Shown here in pieces: positions 1-9,470 of a stretch of DNA of 64,000 nucleotides. The DNA is from Vreelandella halophila (GTDB lineage Bacteria > Pseudomonadota > Gammaproteobacteria > Pseudomonadales > Oleiphilaceae), in contig NZ_JACHUZ010000011.1 of NCBI RefSeq assembly GCF_019903425.1, positions 93,682-157,681 on the forward strand, given 5' to 3'. Numbering within the stretch: the stretch's first letter is position 1; every line of letters begins with the position of its first letter. Under the pieces are notes generated by a model. The model was not told the origin of the DNA. It ran no database searches and worked only from the letters and a program-made list of their open reading frames with translations. The position numbers were made by a program, and so were the translations under genes.

Positions 1-347
1 ACATCGAGGAAGCCGAGGAGATGGCGGACCGTATCGGCGTCATCAACCAGGGCGAGATCGTGCTGGTCGAGAACAAGCAGCAGCTGATGCGTAAGCTGGG
101 CACCAAACAGCTGGTACTGCAGCTGCGTGAACCGCTGGAGGCGGTTCCTGCGGCGCTGTCGGATTATGGGCTCAGGCTGACCGAGGATGGCAGCGGGCTC
201 ATCTATACCTATGAAACCCAGTCAGCCCATACCGGCATTGACGATCTTCTCCAGGCACTGGGCGAGGCAGGGATCCGCTTCACGGACCTGCATACCTCCC
301 AGAGTTCGCTGGAGGACATTTTCCTGGATCTGGTGAACGGCTCATGA
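1..347 (+). CDS. ABC transporter ATP-binding protein, C-terminal part (5' end outside window)
   Basis: Only the last 115 or so codons are present; the open frame runs in from the left edge (readable from base 3). It begins with the stretch [11 protein letters not shown], which in ABC ATPases follows the H-loop histidine at the end of the nucleotide-binding domain, so Walker A, Walker B and the signature motif lie outside the window. The remainder is the C-terminal extension typical of drug or polysaccharide exporters of the DrrA/CcmA type. The stop overlaps the downstream permease start in an ATGA junction, so the two genes form one transcription unit and one exporter. The substrate cannot be told from this piece. 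Confidence 0.9.
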   Translation, partial: IEEAEEMADRIGVINQGEIVLVENKQQLMRKLGTKQLVLQLREPLEAVPAALSDYGLRLTEDGSGLIYTYETQSAHTGIDDLLQALGEAGIRFTDLHTSQSSLEDIFLDLVNGS

Positions 348-1105
348 ACCTGCGCGGCATGTACGCCATCTATCATTTTGAACTGGCCCGGGCCCTGCGC
401 ACCTGGCTGCAGTCAATCATCTCGCCCGTTGTGACCACGTCGCTCTATTTCGTGGTCTTCGGGGCAGCTATCGGCTCGCGGGTGGAACAGGTGGATGGGG
501 TTCCCTACGGGGCCTTCATCGTACCCGGCCTGATCATGCTCATGCTGCTGACCCAGAGTGTGACCAACGCCTCCTTCGGCATCTTCTTTCCGCGCTTCAC
601 GGGCACCATCTACGAGCTGCTGTCCGCACCGGTCTCCTACCTTGAGGTGGTGGTGGGCTATGTAGGCGCGGCCGCGACCAAGTCACTGGTGCTGGGGCTG
701 ATCATCCTGTTCACCGCCCAGCTGTTCGTGGACGTGCCCATAGCGCATCCATTCCTGATGGCGACCTTCCTGGTGCTGACTTCCTTCACCTTCAGCCTGT
801 TCGGCTTCATTGTGGGCATCTGGGCCGAGGACTTTGAGCAGCTCCAGATCGTGCCCCTGCTGCTGGTGATTCCGCTGACCTTCCTCGGGGGCACCTTCTA
901 CTCCATCGATGTGCTGCCGGAATTCTGGCAAACCGTCTCGCTGTTCAACCCGGTGGTCTACCTGGTCAGCGGCTTCCGCTGGAGCTTCTACGAGGTCTCG
1001 GATGTGCCACTGCTGGTCAGCCTGGGCATGACGTTTTTCTTCATGCTGCTCTGCCTGACGCTCATCTGGTGGATCTTCCGCACGGGGTACCGCCTCAAGT
1101 CCTGA
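344..1105 (+). CDS. ABC-2 type transporter permease (YadH-like)
   Basis: This 253-residue inner-membrane protein has about six hydrophobic segments and is the membrane partner of the upstream ATPase, with which it overlaps by 4 bp. The pattern is that of the ABC2 membrane family as in E. coli YadH: a conserved segment near residues 185-220 containing [11 protein letters not shown] and [12 protein letters not shown], and a cytoplasmic N-terminus starting at [10 protein letters not shown]. Length matches the family (about 250-260). Exporters of this family move lipids, polysaccharides or drugs outward; the cargo here is unknown. The gene ends 16 bp from a convergent outer-membrane protein gene. 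Confidence 0.9.
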   Translation: MNLRGMYAIYHFELARALRTWLQSIISPVVTTSLYFVVFGAAIGSRVEQVDGVPYGAFIVPGLIMLMLLTQSVTNASFGIFFPRFTGTIYELLSAPVSYLEVVVGYVGAAATKSLVLGLIILFTAQLFVDVPIAHPFLMATFLVLTSFTFSLFGFIVGIWAEDFEQLQIVPLLLVIPLTFLGGTFYSIDVLPEFWQTVSLFNPVVYLVSGFRWSFYEVSDVPLLVSLGMTFFFMLLCLTLIWWIFRTGYRLKS

Positions 1106-1121
1106 GCCATCAACAGTGGCC

Positions 1122-1676
1122 TCAGAAATAGAGCTGCGCGCCCACGGAAAAACCATTCAGGCGATGACCGCTTTTTTCCATGAAGCGGTTGTACTCAAGG
1201 TTGAGCCCGACCTGTCGGCTCAGATTGATCTGATAACCGGCCCCATAGGAGCCGGAGAACTCGGTTTCATTCAGCTGACGGTCCGGCCGCTCGAAGCGGG
1301 ACTTGAATTCACTGAACCCACCGAAGATGTAGAAAGAGGAGCGCCTGCCGAGCGGTACATGGCCGGTAACGTAGGCACTGCCGAAATGCTGCACGCTGGC
1401 CCGGACCAGTTCCCCGTCCCTGGCCATGGCCTGGTCGCTCTCAACGCCTGTCCCGTACCGGGCTTCGACCGCAATATTGTCGAGCAGGAACGCGCCGCCG
1501 CGCAGCATCACCATGGAAGGTGTTGCCGAGGTGACGAGTCTGTCCGAAGAGAACGTCAGCCGGGAATACTGGGCGCCCAGGTAAGTGGTTCCCTGTGTTA
1601 CGGGCCGTTGAGGGCCGGCCATGGCCAGTGGGTGGATGGCCAGCAAGAGCAGGGTCAGGGCGACAATACGTTTCAT
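1122..1676 (-). CDS. outer-membrane beta-barrel protein (OmpA-like barrel fold)
   Basis: The 184-residue product starts with a signal peptide (MKRIVALTLLLLAIHPLAMA, cleavage predicted after LAMA). The mature part alternates polar and hydrophobic residues in short strands separated by turns (e.g. YLGAQYSRLTF, FYIFGGFSEFKSRF, YGAGYQINLS) and ends in LYF, the terminal-aromatic signature recognised by the BAM machinery. This is the layout of small 8-stranded barrels of the OMP_b-brl type. No enzymatic residues are evident, so it could be structural, a small porin or an adhesion barrel. It is convergent with the ABC permease gene; no partner gene is obvious. Confidence 0.8.
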   Translation of the reverse strand: MKRIVALTLLLLAIHPLAMAGPQRPVTQGTTYLGAQYSRLTFSSDRLVTSATPSMVMLRGGAFLLDNIAVEARYGTGVESDQAMARDGELVRASVQHFGSAYVTGHVPLGRRSSFYIFGGFSEFKSRFERPDRQLNETEFSGSYGAGYQINLSRQVGLNLEYNRFMEKSGHRLNGFSVGAQLYF

Positions 1677-1899
1677 GGGAAGGGTCCGTGTCAGTGGCTG
1701 AAGCTCCTTTGCTCCGGAATCATGCCAGCCCAGGCTTCCCGGTCAATGCTGAAGCCGTACTGTCGCTCATAATTGACGACGACGCCACATATTGCAGGGG
1801 GGGTGACCGGGGCAGCAGGCGGCAGCGGCATCCGGGTCAATGGCAGCGCCGGCAGTTGCGGCATAATCGGATTGTCAGCCACAGTCCGAGGAGGCCGCC

Positions 1900-3207
1900 A
1901 TGGCGCGCGATGCAATGGGATACGCCCTGAGCGCCCTCAACCACCTTGCCGGTTCCGGGGTGCTTGATCACCTGGGAATGAGGCGTACTGCCGAGAACAT
2001 CAGCTATTACCTGAGCCGTTCCAGCTTCAGTGCCATCAGCACCAGCGCCCGCCAGTTCCGCAACCTCAACCCCCTCAGGCGCCCTCAGAGGCTGCATGCC
2101 CCTGGCAGGACCCAGGATCTTTTTGATCTGAACATCACCGATGAACAGCGCATGATCCGCGAGAGTGTCCAGGACTTTGCGCGTGAGATTCTGCGGGAGA
2201 CAGCTGAAAGCGCGGATGCCGGGCGCGCCACGGCCTCTGGCACCCTCGAGCAGGCCGCAGAGCTCGGGCTGACTCTGTTCTCCGTGCCCGAGGCTCTGGG
2301 CGGCGCGGCAACGGAACGTTCGCCCGTGACCTCCATGCTGCTGGCGGAGGATCTGGCCTACGGTGACATGGGGCAGGCCGCCGCGATCCTGGCGCCCATG
2401 TCCGTGGCCAATGCCCTGACGCAGTGGGGCAATGCCCATCAGCAGGGGACCTACCTGGTGGCGTTTGCCGGGGACAATCCACCCCAGGCCAGCATCGCGG
2501 TGGCCGAGCCCACACCGCTGTTCGATCCGCTGCAGCCGGCATGCACCGCGACCCGCCAGGGCGATCACTATGTTCTCAACGGCACCAAGACCCTGGTTCC
2601 CCTCGCCGCGCAGGCGGAACTCTTTCTGGTGGCGGCCATGACCGGGGATGGCCCCGGCGTCTTCATTGTGGAGGGTGGCAGCGCGGGATTACGCGTCGGA
2701 GAGGACCGGCCCATGGGCATCCGTGCCAGTGGCCAGGGGCGGGTGCATCTGGACGGCGTAAAGGTTCCCGCAGGTAACCGCCTGAGTGCCGGGGACTTCG
2801 ACTACCGCGCCTTTGTCGACCTGGGAACCCTGGCCTGGTGCAGCCTCGCCATCGGAACCTGCCAGGCGGTCCTGGACTACGTCATTCCCTATGCCAACGA
2901 ACGCACTGCCTTTGGCGAACCCATCAGCCACAGGCAGGGGGTTGCTTTCCTGATCTCGGACATGGCCATCGAACTGGACGCCATGCGCATGCTCACATGG
3001 CGGGCGGTCTGCCGGGCCGAGCAGGGCCTTTCCTTCCGGCGCGAGGCGCACCTGGCGCGCACCCTGGTCAAGGACAAGGCCATGGGTATTGGAACCAATG
3101 GCGTACAGGTCCTGGGTGGCCACGGCTACACCCACGAGTACCCGGTGGAGCGCTGGTACCGGGACCTGCGGGCCACTGGTATCGCCTTCGGCGGGCTGCA
3201 CCTGTAA
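1900..3207 (+). CDS. acyl-CoA dehydrogenase family protein, possibly non-catalytic subunit
   Basis: A 435-residue flavoprotein of the acyl-CoA dehydrogenase superfamily. An N-terminal extension of about 75 residues precedes the helical domain (LFDLNITDEQRMIRESVQDFAREIL). The beta domain and C-terminal helices follow, with the family signature VLGGHGYTHEYPVERWYRDLR at residues 405-425. The protein then stops within about 10 residues, before the loop that normally carries the catalytic glutamate (YEGT). Its neighbour 9 bp downstream is a second dehydrogenase that does carry this loop (FEGT). This suggests a heteromeric enzyme in which the first subunit is not catalytic, as in actinobacterial steroid-degrading FadE pairs; that is inference. 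Start chosen at an ATG with GAGG about 10 bp upstream. Confidence 0.88.
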   Translation: MARDAMGYALSALNHLAGSGVLDHLGMRRTAENISYYLSRSSFSAISTSARQFRNLNPLRRPQRLHAPGRTQDLFDLNITDEQRMIRESVQDFAREILRETAESADAGRATASGTLEQAAELGLTLFSVPEALGGAATERSPVTSMLLAEDLAYGDMGQAAAILAPMSVANALTQWGNAHQQGTYLVAFAGDNPPQASIAVAEPTPLFDPLQPACTATRQGDHYVLNGTKTLVPLAAQAELFLVAAMTGDGPGVFIVEGGSAGLRVGEDRPMGIRASGQGRVHLDGVKVPAGNRLSAGDFDYRAFVDLGTLAWCSLAIGTCQAVLDYVIPYANERTAFGEPISHRQGVAFLISDMAIELDAMRMLTWRAVCRAEQGLSFRREAHLARTLVKDKAMGIGTNGVQVLGGHGYTHEYPVERWYRDLRATGIAFGGLHL

Positions 3208-3216
3208 GGAGGGGCC

Positions 3217-4422
3217 ATGAACCTGGAGATACCCAAAAAGTTCCGTTCCCTGATCAACAATGCCCACCAGGTGGCCGTGGGCACCTTCCGGCCCATTTCG
3301 CGCTATTACGACCGGCACGAGCATGAGCGCCCGAAAGAGCTCGATATGCTGGCCTCCATCCTGGATGGGTTCAACGAGGGTGATCCCTCGAATTCCGCCG
3401 GGGCCGCCACCACTGGCGCCAGTGGTGGAGCCGGCTCCGGGGATGTGCGCAATGGCTCGAACATGGCCGTCTGCCTGGGAACCATGGAGCTGTGCTACGG
3501 CGACGTGGCGCTGATGCTCTCGCTGCCGCGCCAGGGCCTGGGCAACGCGGCCATCTCCGCCGTTGCCACGGACGAACAGAAGCAGCGCTTTGAAGGCAAG
3601 TGGGCGGCCATGGCCATTACCGAACCCGGCTGTGGTTCGGACTCCGGCGCCATCCGCACCACGGCCCGCCGCGAGGGTGATGAGTACGTGCTCAACGGCG
3701 AGAAGATCTACGTCACTGCCGGTGAACGGGCGGACTGCGTGGTGGTCTGGGCAACGCTGGATCCATCCATGGGCAAGGCCGCCATCAAGTCCTTCGTGGT
3801 GGAGTGGGGCACGCCGGGAATGGAGCTGGCACGGCTGGAGAAAAAACTGGGTATCCGCGCCTCGGACACCGCCGCCATCCACTTCCAGAATTGCCGTGTG
3901 CCGGCGGAGAACCTGCTCGGTACTCCGGAGATCGACACCGCCAAGGGCTTTGCCGGGGCCATGCAGACCTTCGACAACACCCGCCCGCTGGTGGCCGCCA
4001 TGGCAGTGGGCTGTGGCCGCGCGGCACTGGAACGCCTGAAGGAACTACTGGCGGATCAGGTGAATCTGGACTACGACCGCCCGGTGGATAATGCGTCCGC
4101 TGTCGAGGCCGAGATCTACCGCATGGAGGCGGAGTGGGAATCTGCGTACTGGCTGACGGTGCGCGCCGCCTGGATGGCCGACAACCACCAGCCCAATTCG
4201 GTCCAGGCCTCCATGTGCAAGGCCAAGGCCGGACGTGTGGGCAACAGCATCACCCTGCGCTGCGCGGAACTGGCGGGGACCCTGGGTTACAGCGAGGAGG
4301 AACTGCTGGAGAAATGGGCCCGGGATTCCAAGATCCTGGACATCTTCGAAGGCACCCAGCAGATCCAGAACCTGATCATTGCCCGGAGGCTGTTGGGCCT
4401 CAGCTCGAGTGAGTTGCGGTGA
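3217..4422 (+). CDS. acyl-CoA dehydrogenase
   Basis: A 401-residue FAD-dependent acyl-CoA dehydrogenase, which oxidises acyl-CoA thioesters to trans-2-enoyl-CoA and passes electrons to electron-transfer flavoprotein. Visible landmarks are the flavin/substrate segment MAITEPGCGSDSGAIRTTA (about residues 131-150), the beta-domain strand EKKLGIRASDTAAIHF, and the C-terminal loop DIFEGTQQIQNLIIARR with the likely catalytic glutamate in FEGT. The N-terminal domain contains a Gly/Ala/Ser-rich stretch (residues 65-80) that is unusual and may be flexible. It starts 9 bp after another dehydrogenase gene with AAGGAGGGG as ribosome site, so the two are translated together. Substrate chain length cannot be read from sequence. 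Confidence 0.92.
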   Translation: MNLEIPKKFRSLINNAHQVAVGTFRPISRYYDRHEHERPKELDMLASILDGFNEGDPSNSAGAATTGASGGAGSGDVRNGSNMAVCLGTMELCYGDVALMLSLPRQGLGNAAISAVATDEQKQRFEGKWAAMAITEPGCGSDSGAIRTTARREGDEYVLNGEKIYVTAGERADCVVVWATLDPSMGKAAIKSFVVEWGTPGMELARLEKKLGIRASDTAAIHFQNCRVPAENLLGTPEIDTAKGFAGAMQTFDNTRPLVAAMAVGCGRAALERLKELLADQVNLDYDRPVDNASAVEAEIYRMEAEWESAYWLTVRAAWMADNHQPNSVQASMCKAKAGRVGNSITLRCAELAGTLGYSEEELLEKWARDSKILDIFEGTQQIQNLIIARRLLGLSSSELR

Positions 4423-4502
4423 CCGGCTGATTGCCTCAACAGGGGCCAGCGGTGACAATAACGGACTGTCATCGCTGTGCCTGATCAGGAGGAAACATCA
4501 CC

Positions 4503-5462
4503 GTGAAAGCTGTTTTCCTGGACGCCGATACCCTTGGCTCGGACGTGGACCTTGGCCCGATGCAGGCCGCCGCGGATCTCACCCTCTACGGAACCACAAC
4601 GCCGGCCCAGGTGGCCGAACGCATCGCGGATGTCGAGGCGGTGGTTACCAACAAGGTGGTTCTCGGCGAGGCGCACTTTGCAGCAGCGCCGAAGCTCCGG
4701 GTGGTGGTTGTGACCGCGACGGGCGTGAACAACATTGATCTGGAGGCTGCAGCGGCCAGGGGCATCCGGGTGGTCAATGCCATCCGGTATGCCCGGCCGG
4801 TCCTCGTGCAGCATACCTTCTCCCTGATCCTCGCCCTGGCTAACCGGCTGGTGGATTACGTCCAGGACGTACGTGCCGGGTGGTGGCAGCAGAGCCCCAT
4901 GTTCTGCCGTATGGATCACCCCATCATCGAGCTGGAGGGCAGAACCCTGGTGGTGCTTGGGTATGGTGATCTGGGGCAGGGCGTGGCCCGGCTGGGCCAG
5001 GCCTTCGGGATGGATGTACGGGTTGCGGCCAGACCCGGGCAGCCGGAAGGGGAAGTGGATGGCTTCCCGCGGCAGTCGCTGGAGACGCTGCTCCCTGTTG
5101 CGGATGTGCTGTCCGTGCACTGCCTTCTGAGCGACGAGACCCGGGATCTGATCGATGCGCAGGCCCTGAGGACGATGAAGGATTCCGCGCTGCTGGTGAA
5201 CACCTCCCGGGGTGGCATTGTGAACGAGCAGGCGCTGGCGGATGCGCTGCGCCAGGGTGATATTGCCGGCGCCGGCGTGGACGTCCTGACACAGGAGCCG
5301 CCGGTGGACGGCAACCCACTGCTTGCCGACGATATTCCCAACCTGCTGGTGACCCCGCACTGCGCCTGGGCAAGCCAGGAGGCCCGGCAACGCATGGTGC
5401 AGCAGAGCGCCGACAATCTGCGGGCCTTCGCCGCCGGCACCCTGGAACGGTGGGTGGTGTGA
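4503..5462 (+). CDS. D-2-hydroxyacid dehydrogenase (glycerate/hydroxypyruvate reductase type)
   Basis: A 319-residue NAD(P)-dependent reductase of 2-oxoacids. The Rossmann motif GYGDLG lies at residues 153-158. The catalytic triad of the family is complete: Arg236 in NTSRGG, Glu265 in TQEPP, and His286 in TPHCAWAS. Length and the active-site surroundings are closest to HprA/GhrB-type glycerate dehydrogenases, but the exact substrate is not certain. The start is a GTG preceded at good distance by AGGAGGAAA (about 4488-4496), which decides this codon. The stop overlaps the next gene in a GTGA junction, so the methyltransferase downstream is co-transcribed. Confidence 0.9.
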   Translation: MKAVFLDADTLGSDVDLGPMQAAADLTLYGTTTPAQVAERIADVEAVVTNKVVLGEAHFAAAPKLRVVVVTATGVNNIDLEAAAARGIRVVNAIRYARPVLVQHTFSLILALANRLVDYVQDVRAGWWQQSPMFCRMDHPIIELEGRTLVVLGYGDLGQGVARLGQAFGMDVRVAARPGQPEGEVDGFPRQSLETLLPVADVLSVHCLLSDETRDLIDAQALRTMKDSALLVNTSRGGIVNEQALADALRQGDIAGAGVDVLTQEPPVDGNPLLADDIPNLLVTPHCAWASQEARQRMVQQSADNLRAFAAGTLERWVV

Positions 5463-6007
5463 GGCTGACCCACCAGGCCCATGAAGCCGTTGCCGGGGTG
5501 CTGGGCGAGGGTGGCCTGGCGCTGGACGCTACGGCGGGAAATGGCCATGACACGCGTTTCCTGGCGGAGCAGGTGGGCGCCAGTGGCCATGTATGGGCAC
5601 TGGATGTACAGCCCGCCGCCATTGAGACCACCCGCAACCGGCTTGTCGAAGCCGGGCTCGGTGAACGCGTAACCCTGCTGTGTGAAAGCCATGCCCATAT
5701 CCGGGATCAGGTGACGCCGCCGGGGGAGCGGAAACTGGACGCCGTTATGTTCAATCTGGGCTATCTCCCCGGCAGTGACCGCACCCGTACCACAGGGGCG
5801 GTCACCACAATCCCCGCCCTGGAGCAGTCGATGGAAATGCTGACCTCCGGCGGCTGTCTGTCGCTGATGGTATACCGTGGGCATGACGGTGGTGACGCCG
5901 AATGGAACGCCATCCGCGAGTGGCTGACTGGGAGCGGTCATGAGTGGCGTATTCCGGTTGACCCGTCCGACCACAAGGGCCCGGTCCTGGTGCTGCTTAC
6001 ACGTTGA
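5459..6007 (+). CDS. class I SAM-dependent methyltransferase, YtqB/rRNA-methylase-like family
   Basis: The product (about 182 residues) begins RLTHQAHEAV and has methyltransferase motif I (LDATAGNGHDTRFL), an acidic second motif (VWALDVQP) and the sequence FNLGYLPG, which is diagnostic of the small family containing Bacillus YtqB and the Pfam rRNA_methylase entry. Members bind S-adenosylmethionine; despite the name, a YtqB-type member has been linked to tRNA rather than rRNA modification, so the target should be left open. The GTG at 5459 overlaps the preceding stop and gives the standard family N-terminus; another GTG lies 9 bp upstream. It is the last gene of its short operon. Confidence 0.85.
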   Translation: MRLTHQAHEAVAGVLGEGGLALDATAGNGHDTRFLAEQVGASGHVWALDVQPAAIETTRNRLVEAGLGERVTLLCESHAHIRDQVTPPGERKLDAVMFNLGYLPGSDRTRTTGAVTTIPALEQSMEMLTSGGCLSLMVYRGHDGGDAEWNAIREWLTGSGHEWRIPVDPSDHKGPVLVLLTR

Positions 6008-6103
6008 AGCACCATTTCGGTGGACAGCTGTACCGGGTATTGCCACCCTGTCGGTGCGGGGTGTTTTACTGGAATTCCGGCAGCGCCGCTGGAGGAGGGC
6101 ATC

Positions 6104-6913
6104 ATGGTATGGCTGAGAACGGTGCTCCTGGCACTGACTATGATGGTGCCAGCGTTAGCGCTCGCCGGGGAGACAACTGAGGACCGCACGGTGAGCATCA
6201 CCAATGGCGAGTGGCCGCCCTATCTGGGCAGGGAAGAGCCCGGTTACGGCATCGCCTCCCGGATTGTGAGCCGAGCGTTCGAGCGTGCCGGCTATCAGGT
6301 CGAGTATGAATTCCACCCCTGGGCCCGCTCCCTCTACCTGGCCCGTCGGGGCGAGCGTGACGGCACGGCGGTCTGGGTGCCCTCCAGTGAGCGCCGTGAG
6401 GACTTCTTCATCAGTCGGCCCGTGATCGTCACCGAATACGTCTTCTTTCATAGGGCGGACATGCCGTTCGACTGGGAAACCACCACCGATCTTGCCGACT
6501 ACCGCATTGGGCTGACCCGTGGCTACGACTATGGTGAAGTGCTGGACCGGGTGAGGACCCTGGGGGTTGCCACCACTGAAACCGTGTCATCGGATGAGCT
6601 GAATTTCCATAAACTCCTGGCGGGCCGCATTGATCTGTTTCCATTGGATCGGGTTGTCGGCCAGCGGATGATCAGTGAGCTTTTCAGTGAGGAAGAGGCG
6701 AAGGCGCTGACCTGGCATCCCGAACCGGTCCGTGAGGACCGGCTCCATCTGCTTCTTTCCCGTGAGGTGGAGGGCAATGCCAAGCGCATCGAGGACTTCA
6801 ATCGGGCGCTCAAGGCCATGCGCCGGGAAGGAGGGATCGAGAAGATCCTGGTGGAGGCGCTGGGTAATGAAATGCCCGCCGTGGACCGGCTCACCCCCGC
6901 TCAGGCGGACTGA
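6104..6913 (+). CDS. periplasmic substrate-binding protein (family 3 solute-binding fold)
   Basis: The 269-residue product has a signal peptide (about residues 1-21, ending PALALA) followed by a bilobed solute-binding domain: the opening EWPPYLG, the segment GIASRIVSRAFERAGY, and the hinge-like YRIGLTRGYDYGE are typical of SBP_bac_3 proteins that bind polar amino acids or related ligands. There is no ABC permease or ATPase next to it, so it may serve a distant transporter or a sensor. The start at 6104 is chosen because GGAGGAG sits 6 bp upstream and it gives a clean signal peptide. Its 3' end overlaps the convergent cheB by 13 bp. Confidence 0.85.
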   Translation: MVWLRTVLLALTMMVPALALAGETTEDRTVSITNGEWPPYLGREEPGYGIASRIVSRAFERAGYQVEYEFHPWARSLYLARRGERDGTAVWVPSSERREDFFISRPVIVTEYVFFHRADMPFDWETTTDLADYRIGLTRGYDYGEVLDRVRTLGVATTETVSSDELNFHKLLAGRIDLFPLDRVVGQRMISELFSEEEAKALTWHPEPVREDRLHLLLSREVEGNAKRIEDFNRALKAMRREGGIEKILVEALGNEMPAVDRLTPAQAD

Positions 6914-7956
6914 CGCGCCCGGGTCAGCAGGGCCCCGGCGATCCGGTCCAGTGCCAGGGTGTCGCTGACCGCCTCCATCTCCACCGCCGTTCCAGGCATA
7001 CCCCAGACCACACTGGTGTCCTCGTTCTGGGCCACGGTGTAGGCGCCCAGGTCGTGCAACTCCTTCATGCCCCGGGCGCCGTCATCGCCCATGCCGGTGA
7101 GCAGGGCGGCCACGGCGTTTTTTCCGGCCTCATTGGCGACACTGCGGAACAGCACATCCACAGAGGGCCTGTGTCGGTTCACGGGGTCACCGTCATGGAG
7201 CTGGCAGGTATAGCGGGCGCCATCACGCTTGACGGTCAGGTGGCGGTTGCCGGGGGCTACATAGACGTGGCCGGGAATGATTCGCTGGCCATGCTGGGCT
7301 TCGGTGACCGTCACTGCACAGGTGCCATCCATGCGGTTGGCGAATGCCCGGCTGAACTCCTGGGGAATGTGCTGGGTGATGACCACCCCCGGGCTGTCCG
7401 GGGGCAGCTGTTCCAGAACGTGGCGCAGGGCCTCGGTGCCGCCGGTGGAGGCCCCCAGGGCGATCAGTCGTTCGGTGCTCTTGAGGTCACCGGGGCGGCG
7501 TTTGGGCAGCACTGCGCCGGCACTGTGCTTTTCGCCCGCCGGCCGTGAGCCGCCCTTTACCCGGGCGGAGGCGGCCATGCGGATCTTGTCCTGGATCTCG
7601 CGGGCGTAATCCTGGAACTCACTGGCCAGGTTGACCTGGGGTTTGGCCACATAGTCCACGGCGCCGATATCCAGTGCCTCCAGGGTGACCTCAGCGCCAT
7701 CCTGGGTCAGCGATGACACCATGATCACCGGCATGGGCCGCAGCCGCATGATGTTGCGCAGGAAGGTGATGCCGTCCATCTTCGGCATCTCCACGTCCAG
7801 CGTGATCACATCCGGGTTGTGGGCCTTGATCTTCTCGCGCGCGTCATAGGGATCATGCGCGGTGTCCACCACTTCAATGTCCGGGGCATCGTTGAGCATC
7901 TCCGTCAGCATCTGGCGGATAAGCGCCGAATCATCGACCACAATGGTGCGGATCAT
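6901..7956 (-). CDS. cheB: chemotaxis protein-glutamate methylesterase/deamidase CheB
   Basis: CheB removes methyl groups from receptor glutamates and is activated by phosphoryl transfer from CheA. The 351-residue protein has an N-terminal receiver domain with acidic pair DD8-9, phospho-acceptor Asp54 (ITLDVEMPKMDG) and Lys105, a basic linker (about 130-160), and a C-terminal esterase with Ser170 (GASTGG), His196 (QHIPQEF) and the Asp in GMGDDGARGM (about 291). All catalytic residues are present. It is the last gene of the chemotaxis operon, 20 bp after cheD. Length equals the usual 340-360 residues. Confidence 0.97.
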   Translation of the reverse strand: MIRTIVVDDSALIRQMLTEMLNDAPDIEVVDTAHDPYDAREKIKAHNPDVITLDVEMPKMDGITFLRNIMRLRPMPVIMVSSLTQDGAEVTLEALDIGAVDYVAKPQVNLASEFQDYAREIQDKIRMAASARVKGGSRPAGEKHSAGAVLPKRRPGDLKSTERLIALGASTGGTEALRHVLEQLPPDSPGVVITQHIPQEFSRAFANRMDGTCAVTVTEAQHGQRIIPGHVYVAPGNRHLTVKRDGARYTCQLHDGDPVNRHRPSVDVLFRSVANEAGKNAVAALLTGMGDDGARGMKELHDLGAYTVAQNEDTSVVWGMPGTAVEMEAVSDTLALDRIAGALLTRARQSA

Positions 7957-7976
7957 CTGGTACTCCCAGTCTTCTG

Positions 7977-8633
7977 TTATTCGAAAAGGTCCACATCGCC
8001 ACCGGACACGGGCTCTTCCTCGAGCTCGTGGAGGTAGTGCTCTTCGCGTTCGATGAGGGTCTGGTTGCGCGTGCGGTAGAGTTTCTTGCTGAAGGCGCGC
8101 CCGGTATCCGGGAAGAACTGCACCTTGCGCGGGTAGGCCCCTCCGAGGTCCCGGCTGATCAGTCTCAGGGATTCGGTTGCGCAGTATTCCATGGCGAACT
8201 CGATGTTGCGTTTACCAATGTCCGTGGTGACGCCTTTGAGAACGCGTCCGCCGCCAAAAAGCTTGATTTCGAGATCCTCGCGGCGGGCGCCGAGTTTCAG
8301 GATGCGGTTGATCAGCTGCTCCATGGCATTGTTGCCGTAGCGGGTCGCCAGGTTGACCGGATCGTCCACCCAGCTCTCCGGGTCGCCGCCACGGGTTGGC
8401 AGCATAAAGTGGTTCATGCCGCCAACCCCACGCCTTGGATCCCGGATACACGCTGCCACACAGGAGCCGAGGGTGGTGACGATCATCTCGTCACCCCGGT
8501 TCACGTAGAACTCGCCGGGAAGCAGCTTGGCCGCCCAGACCCGGTGTGCCGGGTCCCAGTAGCGCCGGATCCGCTCAAAGCCGGGCAGGGCGCGGGGCTG
8601 TCGCGATTGGGTCGTGATCGTTGCTTCCGCCAT
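7977..8633 (-). CDS. cheD: chemoreceptor glutamine deamidase CheD
   Basis: CheD hydrolyses specific receptor glutamines to glutamate, creating methylation sites. The 218-residue product shows the family core: Cys58 in TLGSCVAACIRD and His75 in GGMNHFMLP. Their 17-residue spacing is the same as between the catalytic Cys and His of Thermotoga CheD, and a glycine-rich segment IKLFGGGRVLKG follows. It is longer than minimal CheD proteins at both ends (about 40 extra residues before the core and an acidic tail LEEEPVSGGDVDLFE). It lies 2 bp downstream of cheR and 20 bp upstream of cheB, fitting coordinated receptor modification. Confidence 0.95.
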   Translation of the reverse strand: MAEATITTQSRQPRALPGFERIRRYWDPAHRVWAAKLLPGEFYVNRGDEMIVTTLGSCVAACIRDPRRGVGGMNHFMLPTRGGDPESWVDDPVNLATRYGNNAMEQLINRILKLGARREDLEIKLFGGGRVLKGVTTDIGKRNIEFAMEYCATESLRLISRDLGGAYPRKVQFFPDTGRAFSKKLYRTRNQTLIEREEHYLHELEEEPVSGGDVDLFE

Positions 8634-8635
8634 GG

Positions 8636-9454
<819 letters not shown>

Positions 9455-9470
9455 TAAGGCCTACTCCCGC

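Noticed and set aside
1691..1864. Small minus-strand frame (about 57 codons) just upstream of the outer-membrane barrel gene
   Set aside because: It has no ribosome site and no family resemblance; the Pro-rich start looks like chance reading of the intergenic region.
6901..6913. Overlap of the binding-protein gene with cheB considered as a sign of a wrong stop or frameshift
   Set aside because: Both proteins have normal lengths and C-termini; a 13-bp convergent overlap is in line with the many other touching ends in this window.
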